Below are positions 1 to 6,578 of a stretch of DNA of 13,450 bases, one piece after another. The notes beneath the pieces were generated by a model, which saw only the letters and a list, made by a program, of their open reading frames with translations, did no database searches and had not been told where the DNA came from. A program made the position numbers and the translations under genes. The first letter of the stretch is position 1. The number at the start of each line of letters is the position of its first letter. Source of the DNA: Thiomargarita sp. (GTDB lineage: Bacteria > Pseudomonadota > Gammaproteobacteria > Beggiatoales > Beggiatoaceae); NCBI GenBank assembly GCA_020721025.1, contig DYNO01000082.1:1-13450 (forward strand). Reading direction: 5' to 3'.

Positions 1-622
1 GTTGCTTCATTTCCTCAAAATATTTCTGTGCAGTGTCGAAATCTGGACTCCTGTTCATAAGGGCACTGTATGCAACCATATTAAGCGTTAACCCCTGATG
101 TCGCAGCTTTTTTATCAATTCAGTTGCGCGCTGAAAATGAGTTAAACGATGAATAAATGAATAGGCTCGATTTTCTAATCGCTTCACTTTTCCTTCTAAT
201 TGATAATCATACTCAGGAGAAGATGCTTTAAATGCCAATAATGTTGACAATGATAGCGGTGGCTTAATATTTAAATCCTCAATCGCTTGATAAATCTGTT
301 GTAACTTATCAAATTCAAGATCAATCATCATTTCAATCAATTTTTCTTCATCTATCTCCGCCAACGCCAACATGCCCTCTGCTGCCACCTTGGGATTGTC
401 AATCTGTTCCAATTGGGCAATGGCTTTTTGGGTCAAGTAATCAACAAGTTCCTGCTCCGGCTCATAAGAAGCAAGTTTACATTTCGCGGCAAGATACAAA
501 TTATGTTCACTCACTTTTTCAATGAAGCGCGTCCGAGCCTCCCCCTCAAGATCGCCAGATTTCAAAGCAATCATTTTGAAGGCGCGCGGATTATGAAGCA
601 TGTCAGCGGTGATCTTTTGCAT
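1..622 (-). CDS. Helical-repeat / PPR-like C-terminal part of a NACHT protein (partial, runs off the left edge)
   Basis: The minus strand is open from an ATG at 622 to the window edge without a stop (207 codons seen). The first ~160 residues look all-helical and charged, with pieces such as LMIALKSG-like and A-x-G-M-L-A-L-A-E-I. Residues about 165-207 have the pentatricopeptide pattern: helix B of one unit (ATELIKKLRHQG), the linker LTLN, then MVAYSALMN and the next helix DTAQKYFEEMK. The ATG lies 2 bases after the stop of the upstream NACHT fragment, in another frame. It is therefore either a translationally coupled second gene or, more likely, the continuation of one NACHT gene after an indel; one extra T in the T5 run (627-631) would restore a continuous frame. 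In STAND proteins the C-terminal repeats are the sensor. That role is an inference here, and the repeat number is unknown because of the edge. Confidence 0.6.
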   Translation of the reverse strand, partial: MQKITADMLHNPRAFKMIALKSGDLEGEARTRFIEKVSEHNLYLAAKCKLASYEPEQELVDYLTQKAIAQLEQIDNPKVAAEGMLALAEIDEEKLIEMMIDLEFDKLQQIYQAIEDLNIKPPLSLSTLLAFKASSPEYDYQLEGKVKRLENRAYSFIHRLTHFQRATELIKKLRHQGLTLNMVAYSALMNRSPDFDTAQKYFEEMKQ

Positions 623-624
623 AA

Positions 625-828
625 TTAAAAATCCAACTCAGTACCCAATTCTTCTTGTGCATAAAACTCTAAAAATACTTGATGAACAAAAACATAGCGG
701 TGGTCTTTTTCCACCAAAATATTTAATTCCCGCGCAGTTCTCAGCATGAAATACAACTCAATGTTTAAACCGAGATCGCGATTTCGTTCTTGAAAAATCT
801 TGATGACGTTATTTTCCGCCAAAAACAA
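625..828 (-). pseudogene. C-terminal end of the NACHT/winged-helix module, out of frame with its N-terminal part
   Basis: This 67-codon open stretch has only a TTG at 828 as a possible start and overlaps the end of the upstream NACHT reading frame. It carries the pattern expected at the end of a NACHT module: ELNILVEKDHRYVF, then VHQVFLEFYAQEEL. That matches the F-x-H-x-x-F-x-E-F/Y-x-A helix common after the winged-helix region of NACHT and other STAND proteins. It is therefore almost certainly not a separate gene. Removing one G at 819-820 (minus-strand context TTTTTGGCGG) joins the frames as ...NIVF-AENNVIK. A true mutation, a programmed frameshift and a sequencing error cannot be told apart from sequence alone. 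Confidence 0.6.
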
Positions 829-2470
829 TATTGGTATCTTGTGACTGTTGTATCGTGAATGCCAAGTGACTCAACAACGAGTGCAGTTTTCGACTCATTT
901 CGTTGTCAAATCCGCTATTTGGCGTACAGCACTGCCAATCATACAGTTGATCAATAAATGAACGAATGATCTTTGTATCCGTGTTGGGAATTTGACCCGT
1001 TTTCTCAACCACTTTTACCAAGGCTAATAAAATCAACGGAACACCGATGAATTCTTTAAAAGACTCATTTTTTGCAACAAGAGTGTTAATTTTGTCGTGC
1101 ACTTCGATGTTATCCGTATTTTTCTGCAAAAACATGGCGATCTGCGGCACATCCATTTTTTGCAATTCAAATACGGGCAGTTGAATCGCCACCACGCCCT
1201 TGTAATCTTCCTTACGACTGGTCAGCACAAAAAACACCTGCTCAAATTGTTTCAGAAACGCATTGATTGCTTGATGTTTGTTCTCCTTGTCAGTTTTCGG
1301 AATCTCATTCAGACCGTCCAAAAACAGCGTGATTTTACCTTCATTCAACAACTTATCCAGATAACGCTCAAGTTTTTCCTCCTCCGATTTCGCCAACGCA
1401 TCCATCCCATATTTGACCTGTCTGAAAATCAAGTCGCGTACTGTCACCTCAATTTTTCGTCCATTGGCTTCATCGTCTTTAAAATCTTTCAACTCAACAT
1501 AAACGGGCAATGGATGATCAATGCTCAATAAATCGTAATTTTTCAACAATTTATCCGCATCTTCTGCCGCCAAATAATGCAAAGTCGTGGTTTTTCCCAT
1601 ACCCGCATCACCTGTGACCAACATCTTGCGCCCGCTAATTTTGCCGCGCAATGTTGCCACTGTTTCATCTTCACTCAATTCTGGTACAAATTCCGATGTA
1701 TAAGACACTTTGGGATGAGATTTAACGTGGATGATGTCTTCAAACACGCCGCGAATATGCACAAAACGCAACCGTTCTGTCTCAAAATCCAGCTTGACCG
1801 ATTCTAAATAACGGGTCATGTCTGGTTCAAGAAAACGACGCAATTTCTCAAAATATTTGTAAGTCACGAACAAATAAGCCAAAATACAATCTTCTACGTC
1901 TCCGAACCAGTGCCGTTTATCCGCGATCATCTTGGGTTCAGCATCAAAATATTCAATCGCAGTTTTATGATGAGCAACAGCATTACGCAGTTCATAAGCA
2001 ACTTTCAGCGCAGGTAATACAAAGCCCAACGAAGGTTCATTTCTAAAATGAGCAGGACAATTGGATTCATACCGTTCATCTTTTCCGGGATTTGCAAAAA
2101 ATACATCCTGTTGATTTTTCTCATCTGCTTTAGGAAGCGCATAACCGATGTCAGCAAAAAATCGCTTTAAACACGCTCTGAGCGAACCGGTCTCTTCTTC
2201 GTTGTGGACGATTTGAAAAACCGCTTTCAAATAGGCTTCAAAATGCTTTGCGAAAAAGTCCCGCGCAATTCCTAAACGACTGCACTGATCTTCAACATAG
2301 AAAATATGCAGGGCTTCTGTCAATTCAGGCAGTTTTTTATATTCAATCAGTTGCAAGAATATATCAGCGACATCCGACAGCCTGCAATTGGGAAATTTGT
2401 CTGGATCGTTGAATTTACTTTGATGATTGATAACTAATTTTTCTTTGATTGTTGCAATATCGTAGATCAT
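809..2470 (-). CDS. HEPN-like/NACHT STAND NTPase, N-terminal part (553 aa to a premature stop)
   Basis: The central region is a NACHT NTPase: Walker A GDAGMGKTT at residues 287-295, an extended Walker B TLFLDGLNE at 381-389, a sensor-like VLTSRKEDY at 415-423, and a G-V-P-L-I-L-L segment at 476-482. The first ~250 residues lack those motifs. They contain ELRNAVAHH at 160-168, whose R162-N-x3-H167 spacing fits the HEPN ribonuclease signature (R-x4-6-H). STAND NTPases oligomerise after sensing a ligand and release an effector; many bacterial NACHT proteins are antiphage, and HEPN effectors cut RNA. Antiphage function here is inferred, not shown. The frame ends at FGGK, before the usual C-terminal NACHT helix, which lies in another frame downstream. 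The start ATG at 2470 has no strong ribosome binding site. The gene is divergent from rplM and unrelated to the ribosomal block. Confidence 0.75.
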   Translation of the reverse strand: MIYDIATIKEKLVINHQSKFNDPDKFPNCRLSDVADIFLQLIEYKKLPELTEALHIFYVEDQCSRLGIARDFFAKHFEAYLKAVFQIVHNEEETGSLRACLKRFFADIGYALPKADEKNQQDVFFANPGKDERYESNCPAHFRNEPSLGFVLPALKVAYELRNAVAHHKTAIEYFDAEPKMIADKRHWFGDVEDCILAYLFVTYKYFEKLRRFLEPDMTRYLESVKLDFETERLRFVHIRGVFEDIIHVKSHPKVSYTSEFVPELSEDETVATLRGKISGRKMLVTGDAGMGKTTTLHYLAAEDADKLLKNYDLLSIDHPLPVYVELKDFKDDEANGRKIEVTVRDLIFRQVKYGMDALAKSEEEKLERYLDKLLNEGKITLFLDGLNEIPKTDKENKHQAINAFLKQFEQVFFVLTSRKEDYKGVVAIQLPVFELQKMDVPQIAMFLQKNTDNIEVHDKINTLVAKNESFKEFIGVPLILLALVKVVEKTGQIPNTDTKIIRSFIDQLYDWQCCTPNSGFDNEMSRKLHSLLSHLAFTIQQSQDTNIVFGGK

Positions 2471-2722
2471 AGGTGATTGCGTTTGAGATAATGATATGCC
2501 ATTGGTGCGGTTGTGAATGAAGTAAAACTTCTTGACATTATTGCAATAAATTCATAAAATTTGCAGTTTTAACCGTCCGTCTTGCATGATGCGCGGTTAG
2601 TTGTGGTTATATTGAAATCATCTGGTGATATGTAACACGAGATTACAGCTTTGTCAATGCTATTTCAGACCACATTTCAGAACACTTCGAGATTCACAAG
2701 TTATTTTTTAGGAATCATCCTC
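2471..2722. other. Divergent intergenic region between the NACHT gene and rplM
   Basis: The 252 bp between the two divergent start codons hold the rplM promoter and a leader of about 155 nt. In the leader, AACCG (2571-2575) can pair with CGGTT (2594-2598), and ATCAT/GTGAT near 2620-2630 can form a second weak stem. I found no convincing minus-strand promoter for the NACHT gene. Confidence 0.6.
2532..2560 (+). promoter_or_regulatory. Sigma70-type promoter of rplM-rpsI
   Basis: A perfect -35 box TTGACA (2532-2537) is followed by a 17-bp spacer and the -10 box TAAAAT (2555-2560), one mismatch from TATAAT. Transcription would start near 2567, leaving a leader of about 155 nt before rplM. In E. 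coli, L13 represses its own operon through the leader; a similar control here is inference. Confidence 0.7.
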
Positions 2723-3151
2723 ATGAAAACGTTTAACGCCAAACCCGAGACCGTCAAGCGGGACTGGTGCGTCATTGATGCAGATAACAAGGTCTTAGGT
2801 CGTCTAGCGACTGAAATTGCTCGCCGGCTGCGTGGTAAACATAAACCGGAATATACGCCGCATGTTGACACAGGTGATTATATCATCGTGATTAATGTCG
2901 AAAAAGTCCATTTTACCGGGCGTAAGGAACAAAACAAAGCCTATTATTATCACACGGGCTATCCGGGCGGTTTGAAAAGCAATACTGTGGCAAAAATCAG
3001 AGAATCTCACCCAGAAAGATTGTTACAACATGCTGTCAAGGGAATGTTGCCCAAGGGCCCGCTGGGACGTGAAATGTTTCGTAAACTGAAAATTTACGTG
3101 GGATCGGAACATAAACATTCAGCTCAACAACCTACTTTACTTGCGTTATAA
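2723..3151 (+). CDS. rplM: Large ribosomal subunit protein L13 (uL13)
   Basis: A 142-residue protein, exactly the enterobacterial length, that binds 23S rRNA early in 50S assembly. The sequence shows the family hallmarks: an N-terminal MKTFNAKP, W-x-V-I-DA-x-x-x-x-LGRLAT, the central VHFTGRK, the YYHTGYPGG loop, and the late GMLPKGPLGR motif. The ATG at 2723 is chosen over an in-frame TTG at 2651 because the family begins here and TAGGA lies about 9 nt upstream. It is the first gene of a two-gene rplM-rpsI unit behind a strong promoter, with rpsI only 3 nt after its stop. Confidence 0.97.
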   Translation: MKTFNAKPETVKRDWCVIDADNKVLGRLATEIARRLRGKHKPEYTPHVDTGDYIIVINVEKVHFTGRKEQNKAYYYHTGYPGGLKSNTVAKIRESHPERLLQHAVKGMLPKGPLGREMFRKLKIYVGSEHKHSAQQPTLLAL

Positions 3152-3154
3152 AAT

Positions 3155-3544
3155 ATGATAGAACAATACTATGGTACTGGACGGCGTAAAAGTTCAACCG
3201 CACGGGTGTTTTTGCGTCACGGTGACGGTAAAATTACGGTGAATGCGCGTCCATTAGACGAATACTTCGGTCGGGAAACTTCGCGCATGGTGGTGCGTCA
3301 GCCGTTGCATCTGATTGATAGATTGACGAATTTTGATATTTACGTCACAGTGGCGGGCGGTGGTAATACGGGACAAGCCGGTGCAATTCGTCATGCGTTA
3401 ACCCGTGCCCTGATTGAATATGATAGCAGCTTTCGTAGTCCATTACGCAAAGCAGGATTTGTGACTCGTGATGCTCGTGAAGTCGAACGTAAGAAAATCG
3501 GTTTGCACAAAGCTCGTAAGCGTCCGCAATACTCCAAGCGTTAA
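3155..3544 (+). CDS. rpsI: Small ribosomal subunit protein S9 (uS9)
   Basis: A 129-residue protein (130 in E. coli). Its C-terminal tail reaches the decoding region of the 30S subunit and touches P-site tRNA. Visible hallmarks are YYGTGRRKSSTARVF at the start, the GGGNTGQAGAIRHALTRAL core, and the basic end KKIGLHKARKRPQYSKR; the terminal SKR that contacts tRNA is intact. There is no clear Shine-Dalgarno in the 15 bases before the ATG, and the stop of rplM is 3 nt upstream, so translation is probably coupled to rplM. Confidence 0.97.
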   Translation: MIEQYYGTGRRKSSTARVFLRHGDGKITVNARPLDEYFGRETSRMVVRQPLHLIDRLTNFDIYVTVAGGGNTGQAGAIRHALTRALIEYDSSFRSPLRKAGFVTRDAREVERKKIGLHKARKRPQYSKR

Positions 3545-3554
3545 TCACTTGCTT

Positions 3555-3603
3555 TCTGAATCCAGAAGCGGCAGTTATGGCTGTATTTTGCCTCTGGTTC
3601 AGA
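3555..3603 (+). terminator. Long hairpin between rpsI and tRNA-Gln (attenuator or processing signal)
   Basis: TCTGAA-t-CCAGA (3555-3566) pairs with TCTGGTTCAGA (3593-3603) over 11 bp with one bulged T. GGCA (3570-3573) with TGCC (3589-3592) extends it inside. The downstream TTGTTCTT is only a poor U tract and the tRNA starts 7 nt later. It may be a weak terminator or an RNase processing stem freeing the tRNA rather than a full stop. Confidence 0.5.
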
Positions 3604-3610
3604 TTGTTCT

Positions 3611-3684
3611 TGGGGAATCGTCTAGTGGTAGGACAATGGACTCTGACTCCATGAACCTAGGTTCGAATCCTAGTTCCCCAGCCA
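3611..3684 (+). tRNA. glnV-like: tRNA-Gln, anticodon CTG, with encoded CCA
   Basis: The cloverleaf folds by hand. The acceptor stem is TGGGGAA (3611-3617) with TTCCCCA (3674-3680), including the U1-A72 pair typical of tRNA-Gln. The D arm is 3620-3634. The anticodon stem ATGGA/TCCAT encloses loop CTCTGAC with anticodon CTG at 3643-3645. The T arm is CTAGG-TTCGAAT-CCTAG (3657-3673). The discriminator is G3681 and CCA follows at 3682-3684. It reads glutamine CAG codons. It sits 66 nt after rpsI, probably on the same transcript. Confidence 0.95.
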
Positions 3685-3854
3685 TTCCCAAATTTTTTGG
3701 CAAATCCGCAGTAAATATTGATCGCTACTTCAATTTACGAAATTTCGACGCATTGTTTGACACTCTCCTTAATCATCGCTGTGAATTAAAAAATATTTTA
3801 TTTCAACAAGTTACCTCTCCCATTGGTCAGCCTTGATATTTTTCATAAACATAT

Positions 3855-3883
3855 TTGAACTTAGATAAGAGTCATGCTATAAT
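3855..3883 (+). promoter_or_regulatory. Promoter of the rplN (spc) operon
   Basis: TTGAAC (3855-3860), a 17-bp spacer and a perfect TATAAT (3878-3883), with TG at 3875-3876 making an extended -10. The start would be near 3890, about 40 nt before rplN. The rest of the 3685-3854 gap is AT-rich and I see no gene in it, only a small CCAAA-TTT-TTTGG stem (3688-3700) just after the tRNA. Confidence 0.7.
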
Positions 3884-3931
3884 TCCCGTTTTTCGTTATA
3901 GTTGGCTGTGCGTAATTAGGAGCAACAAAAC

Positions 3932-4300
3932 ATGATTCAAGTACAGACGATTTTAGACGCTGCCGATAACAGTGGGGCGCGCAGCGTGATGTGTATAAAA
4001 GTGTTAGGTGGCTCGCATCGCCGTTACGCAAACATTGGAGATATCATCAAGGTCAGTGTGAAAGAAGCTGTGCCTCGTGCCAAAGTTAAAAAAGGTGAAG
4101 TCTATAATGCTGTGGTGGTGAGAACCCGTAAGGGTGTGAGAAGACAAGATGGCTCGGTGATTCGTTTCGATTCCAATGCCGCTGTCCTGCTCAATAACCA
4201 ATTGCAACCTATCGGCACTCGCATCTTTGGACCCGTCACCCGCGAACTGCGTACTGAAAACTTCATGAAAATTATTTCTCTCGCTCCCGAAGTGTTATAA
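3932..4300 (+). CDS. rplN: Large ribosomal subunit protein L14 (uL14)
   Basis: A 122-residue protein (123 in E. coli) that binds 23S rRNA near the subunit interface and forms bridges to 16S rRNA. Hallmarks seen: MIQVQTILDAADNSGAR at the start, the CIKVLGGSHRRYA segment, VVVRTRKGVRRQDGS in the centre, and the C-terminal GTRIFGPVTRELR. A good TAGGAG lies 9 nt before the ATG. It opens the spc operon directly behind its own promoter; rpsQ and the rest of the S10 operon, usually just upstream, are missing from this window. rplX follows 15 nt later. Confidence 0.97.
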   Translation: MIQVQTILDAADNSGARSVMCIKVLGGSHRRYANIGDIIKVSVKEAVPRAKVKKGEVYNAVVVRTRKGVRRQDGSVIRFDSNAAVLLNNQLQPIGTRIFGPVTRELRTENFMKIISLAPEVL

Positions 4301-4315
4301 CCGGAAGATGGCAAT

Positions 4316-4636
4316 ATGCGTAAGATAAAAACTGGCGACGATGTGATCGTCATTGCAGGAAAAGATAAAGGTAAAATGGGTAAAGTCATTCGTTTCAAAG
4401 GCGAAGACTACGTGATGGTGGAAAATATTAATTTAGTTAAACGCCATACTCGTCCCAATCCGCGCACCAACGCAGCAGGCGGAATTATTGATAAAGAAAT
4501 GCCCCTGCATGTGTCTAATGTGGCTATTTACAATCGCACGACCGATAAAGCAGATAAAGTCGGTTTCAAATTTTTAGCAGACGGAAACAAAGTCCGTTAC
4601 TTTAAATCGAATGGCGAAAATATCGAATCAGCTTAA
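4316..4636 (+). CDS. rplX: Large ribosomal subunit protein L24 (uL24)
   Basis: A 106-residue protein (104 in E. coli) that initiates 50S assembly by binding the 5' end of 23S rRNA. The KOW motif is clear at residues about 5-31 (TGDDVIVIAGKDKGKMGKV), followed by NLVKRHTRPNP and GGIIDKEMPLHVSNVAI, both conserved. GGAAG stands before the ATG at the usual distance. The gene is followed by an unusually long 136-nt gap before rplE with inverted repeats. Confidence 0.96.
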   Translation: MRKIKTGDDVIVIAGKDKGKMGKVIRFKGEDYVMVENINLVKRHTRPNPRTNAAGGIIDKEMPLHVSNVAIYNRTTDKADKVGFKFLADGNKVRYFKSNGENIESA

Positions 4637-4772
4637 CGGAGAACAGATTGTCTTAACCTTGTGCTTTTAGGATTTAAGAATTGTCAGGCACAAGATTTTG
4701 ATAATTGTTTCACAACACGCCTGCTAATTCTTCAGTCCTGAAAGCAATGGCTCAGATAATTTAAAAAGTAAC
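4637..4772 (+). promoter_or_regulatory. Structured leader before rplE: pseudoknot-like inverted repeats
   Basis: Two perfect interleaved inverted repeats lie just after rplX: TCTTAA (4651-4656) with TTAAGA (4674-4679), and CTTGTGC (4658-4664) with GCACAAG (4688-4694). The order A-B-A'-B' allows an H-type pseudoknot or two mutually exclusive hairpins; the second is followed by ATTTTG, a weak U tract. In E. coli the S8 translational repression site lies at this rplX/rplE position. A regulatory role here is inferred from position and structure. Confidence 0.4.
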
Positions 4773-5312
4773 ATGGCAAGATTACAGCAATACTACAAAG
4801 AAACCGTAGCTAAACAATTGATGGAAAAGTTTGGCTATAAGAGCGTGATGCAAGTCCCGAAAATCACCAAAATAACCCTGAATATGGGCTTGGGTGAAGC
4901 GGTGGCGGATAAAAAAATCATCGACAAAGCGATGGCAGATATGGCGGCGATTGCAGGGCAAAAACCTGTCACCACGTTGACTCGTAAAGCAATTGCGAAC
5001 TTTAAAATTCGCCAAGGTTGGCCCATTGGCTGTAAAGTCACCTTGCGTCGTGACAAAATGTACGAATTTTTGGATCGCCTGATTACTGTGGCAATTCCGC
5101 GGATTCGTGACTTTCGTGGCTTCAGCGGTAAATCTTTCGACGGTCGCGGTAATTACAGCATGGGGATTAAAGAACAAATTATTTTCCCTGAAATTGATTA
5201 CGATAAGATCGATGCGATTCGTGGTATGGATATTATTATCACCACCACGGCGACTACGGACGAAGAAGCGAAAGCCTTACTCACCGCGTTTAGTTTCCCA
5301 ATGAGGACATAA
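4773..5312 (+). CDS. rplE: Large ribosomal subunit protein L5 (uL5)
   Basis: A 179-residue protein, the same length as in E. coli, that binds 5S rRNA and contacts tRNA in the central protuberance. Conserved pieces are KITLNMGLGEA near residue 35, GQKPVTTLTRKAIANFKIR, the R-R-D-K-M-Y-EFLDRL helix, FRGFSGKSFDGRGNYSMGI, and the final FSFPMRT. The start at 4773 has no clear Shine-Dalgarno (AAAAAGTAAC precedes it), unlike its neighbours, so initiation may depend on the upstream RNA fold. Within the first codons CTAC (4793-4796) can pair with GTAG (4806-4809). rpsN begins 1 nt after the stop. Confidence 0.96.
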   Translation: MARLQQYYKETVAKQLMEKFGYKSVMQVPKITKITLNMGLGEAVADKKIIDKAMADMAAIAGQKPVTTLTRKAIANFKIRQGWPIGCKVTLRRDKMYEFLDRLITVAIPRIRDFRGFSGKSFDGRGNYSMGIKEQIIFPEIDYDKIDAIRGMDIIITTTATTDEEAKALLTAFSFPMRT

Positions 5313-5313
5313 C

Positions 5314-5619
5314 ATGGCAAAAACGTCCATGATTCAACGTGATCTGAAACGGTCACTGCTAGTTAAAAAATATGCCGTCAAGCGCGCCGAATTGAAAAAA
5401 GTGATTGGTAATCCTCACTTCAGTCAAGAACAACAAGACGAAGCTGTGGTGAGCTTGCAAAAATTACCCCGTGATGCCAGTCCGTGCCGGATTCGCAATC
5501 GTTGCCGGGTCACCGGTCGCCCACACGGTTATTATCGTAAATTTGGCTTAGGACGCAATAAGTTGCGTGAATATGCCATGTCTGGATTGATTCCAGGTTT
5601 AGTTAAAGCCAGTTGGTAA
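5314..5619 (+). CDS. rpsN: Small ribosomal subunit protein S14 (uS14), zinc-free long form
   Basis: A 101-residue protein of the long, zinc-independent type. It binds the 3' major domain of 16S rRNA in the head of the 30S. The conserved end is clear: CRIRNRCRVTGRPHGYYRKFGLGRNKLRE, then GLIPGLVKASW. It lacks the two CxxC knuckles of the short zinc form. The Shine-Dalgarno TGAGGA (5302-5307) lies inside the end of rplE, whose stop is 1 nt before this ATG, so the two genes are coupled. Confidence 0.96.
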   Translation: MAKTSMIQRDLKRSLLVKKYAVKRAELKKVIGNPHFSQEQQDEAVVSLQKLPRDASPCRIRNRCRVTGRPHGYYRKFGLGRNKLREYAMSGLIPGLVKASW

Positions 5620-5631
5620 GGAACACGCATT

Positions 5632-6030
5632 ATGATGACAGACCCTATTGCTGATATGTTCACTCGGATTCGTAACGGGCAAGCGTCAAGAAAACAAACA
5701 GTGGCAATGCCTGCTTCTAAGCAAAAAACTGCCCTAGCACGCTTGTTAAAAGATGAAGGCTATATCACAGATTATGCCGTTGCCGTTTCAGAAGAAACTG
5801 GTAAACCTCAATTGGTTGTCACACTGAAATATTTTCAAGGTAAGGCGGTGATTGACCAGTTGAACCGCGTCAGTACGCCCGGTTTACGGGTGTATAAAGC
5901 GAATAACAAATTACCCAAAATCCAAGGCGGATTGGGCATCGCGATTGTGTCCACCTCCAAAGGATTAATGACGGATCGTGCAGCACGCGCGGCGGGTCAT
6001 GGTGGTGAAATCATTGCAGTTGTGGCGTAA
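5632..6030 (+). CDS. rpsH: Small ribosomal subunit protein S8 (uS8)
   Basis: A 132-residue protein (130 in E. coli) that binds helix 21 of 16S rRNA in the central domain. Hallmarks: DPIADMFTRIRNGQA at the start, LKYFQGKAVIDQLNRVS-PGLRVYK in the middle, and GLGIAIVSTSKGLMTDRAAR near the end, which holds the RNA-binding STSKG loop. Two adjacent ATG codons (5632, 5635) follow AAGGAA by 8-11 nt, so the true first residue is uncertain by one. In E. coli S8 is the repressor of the spc operon, which bears on the structured gap before rplE. Confidence 0.96.
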   Translation: MMTDPIADMFTRIRNGQASRKQTVAMPASKQKTALARLLKDEGYITDYAVAVSEETGKPQLVVTLKYFQGKAVIDQLNRVSTPGLRVYKANNKLPKIQGGLGIAIVSTSKGLMTDRAARAAGHGGEIIAVVA

Positions 6031-6041
6031 CGGAGGAACTT

Positions 6042-6575
6042 ATGTCGCGGGTTGGAAAAATTCCTGTCAGTATCCCAAAAGGAGTTGAAATTACCTTGCA
6101 AGACCAAGACTTAACCGTCAAAGGGTCACAAGGCAGTTTACAACACACGATTCATCCTGCTGTGGAATTGAAGATTGAAAATAACGAAATCTCCTTTGTG
6201 CCACGTCAAACCACGCAATTGTCAGATGCTTTATCGGGAACGACTCGAGCTCTGGTCAATAACATGGTCAAGGGTGTCACGGAAGGGTTTGTCAAAAAAC
6301 TACTCTTAGTTGGCGTGGGATATCGGGCGCAAGTGCAAGGCAGTTCCCTAAGTTTAACGCTTGGTTTTTCGCACCCCGTTAATTTTCCGATTCCCGAAGG
6401 AATTAAAATAGAATGCCCTACCCAAACTGAAATTGTGGTCAAAGGTATTGATCGGCAAAAAGTTGGGCAAGTGGCTGCAAACATTCGTGAATTCCGTCCG
6501 CCAGAACCTTACAAGGGCAAGGGTGTGAAGTATTCTGACGAAGTTATCGAGATTAAAGAAACCAAGAAGAAGTAG
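6042..6575 (+). CDS. rplF: Large ribosomal subunit protein L6 (uL6)
   Basis: A 177-residue protein, the E. coli length, that lies near the sarcin-ricin loop and factor-binding region of the 50S. Seen: MSRVGKIPVSIPKGVE at the N-terminus, the L6 repeat with VTEGFVKKLLLVGVGYRAQ, GFSHPVNFPIPEGI, and the C-terminal signature GQVAANIREFRPPEPYKGKGVKYSDE. A strong GGAGGA (6032-6037) precedes the ATG. It is separated by 11 nt from rpsH and 3 nt from rplR. Confidence 0.97.
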   Translation: MSRVGKIPVSIPKGVEITLQDQDLTVKGSQGSLQHTIHPAVELKIENNEISFVPRQTTQLSDALSGTTRALVNNMVKGVTEGFVKKLLLVGVGYRAQVQGSSLSLTLGFSHPVNFPIPEGIKIECPTQTEIVVKGIDRQKVGQVAANIREFRPPEPYKGKGVKYSDEVIEIKETKKK

Positions 6576-6578
6576 GCT

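Noticed and set aside
413..628. Plus-strand 71-aa open frame
   Set aside because: It is antisense to the helical/PPR-like reading frame, which is open to the edge and fits a known repeat pattern.
1097..1807. Two plus-strand open frames (1097-1531, 1577-1807)
   Set aside because: They are antisense to the NACHT gene, whose Walker motifs prove the minus-strand frame.
2651..2722. TTG start giving L13 a 24-residue extension
   Set aside because: L13 is normally 142 aa and starts at the ATG at 2723, which has a ribosome binding site.
3468..3836. 122-aa plus-strand frame across the end of rpsI and tRNA-Gln
   Set aside because: It runs through a complete tRNA gene and out of frame over rpsI; no family likeness.
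4731..4760. Promoter before rplE (TTCAGT, GATAAT)
   Set aside because: The boxes are poor, the spacer is 18 bp, and the start would leave almost no leader; chance is likely in AT-rich DNA.
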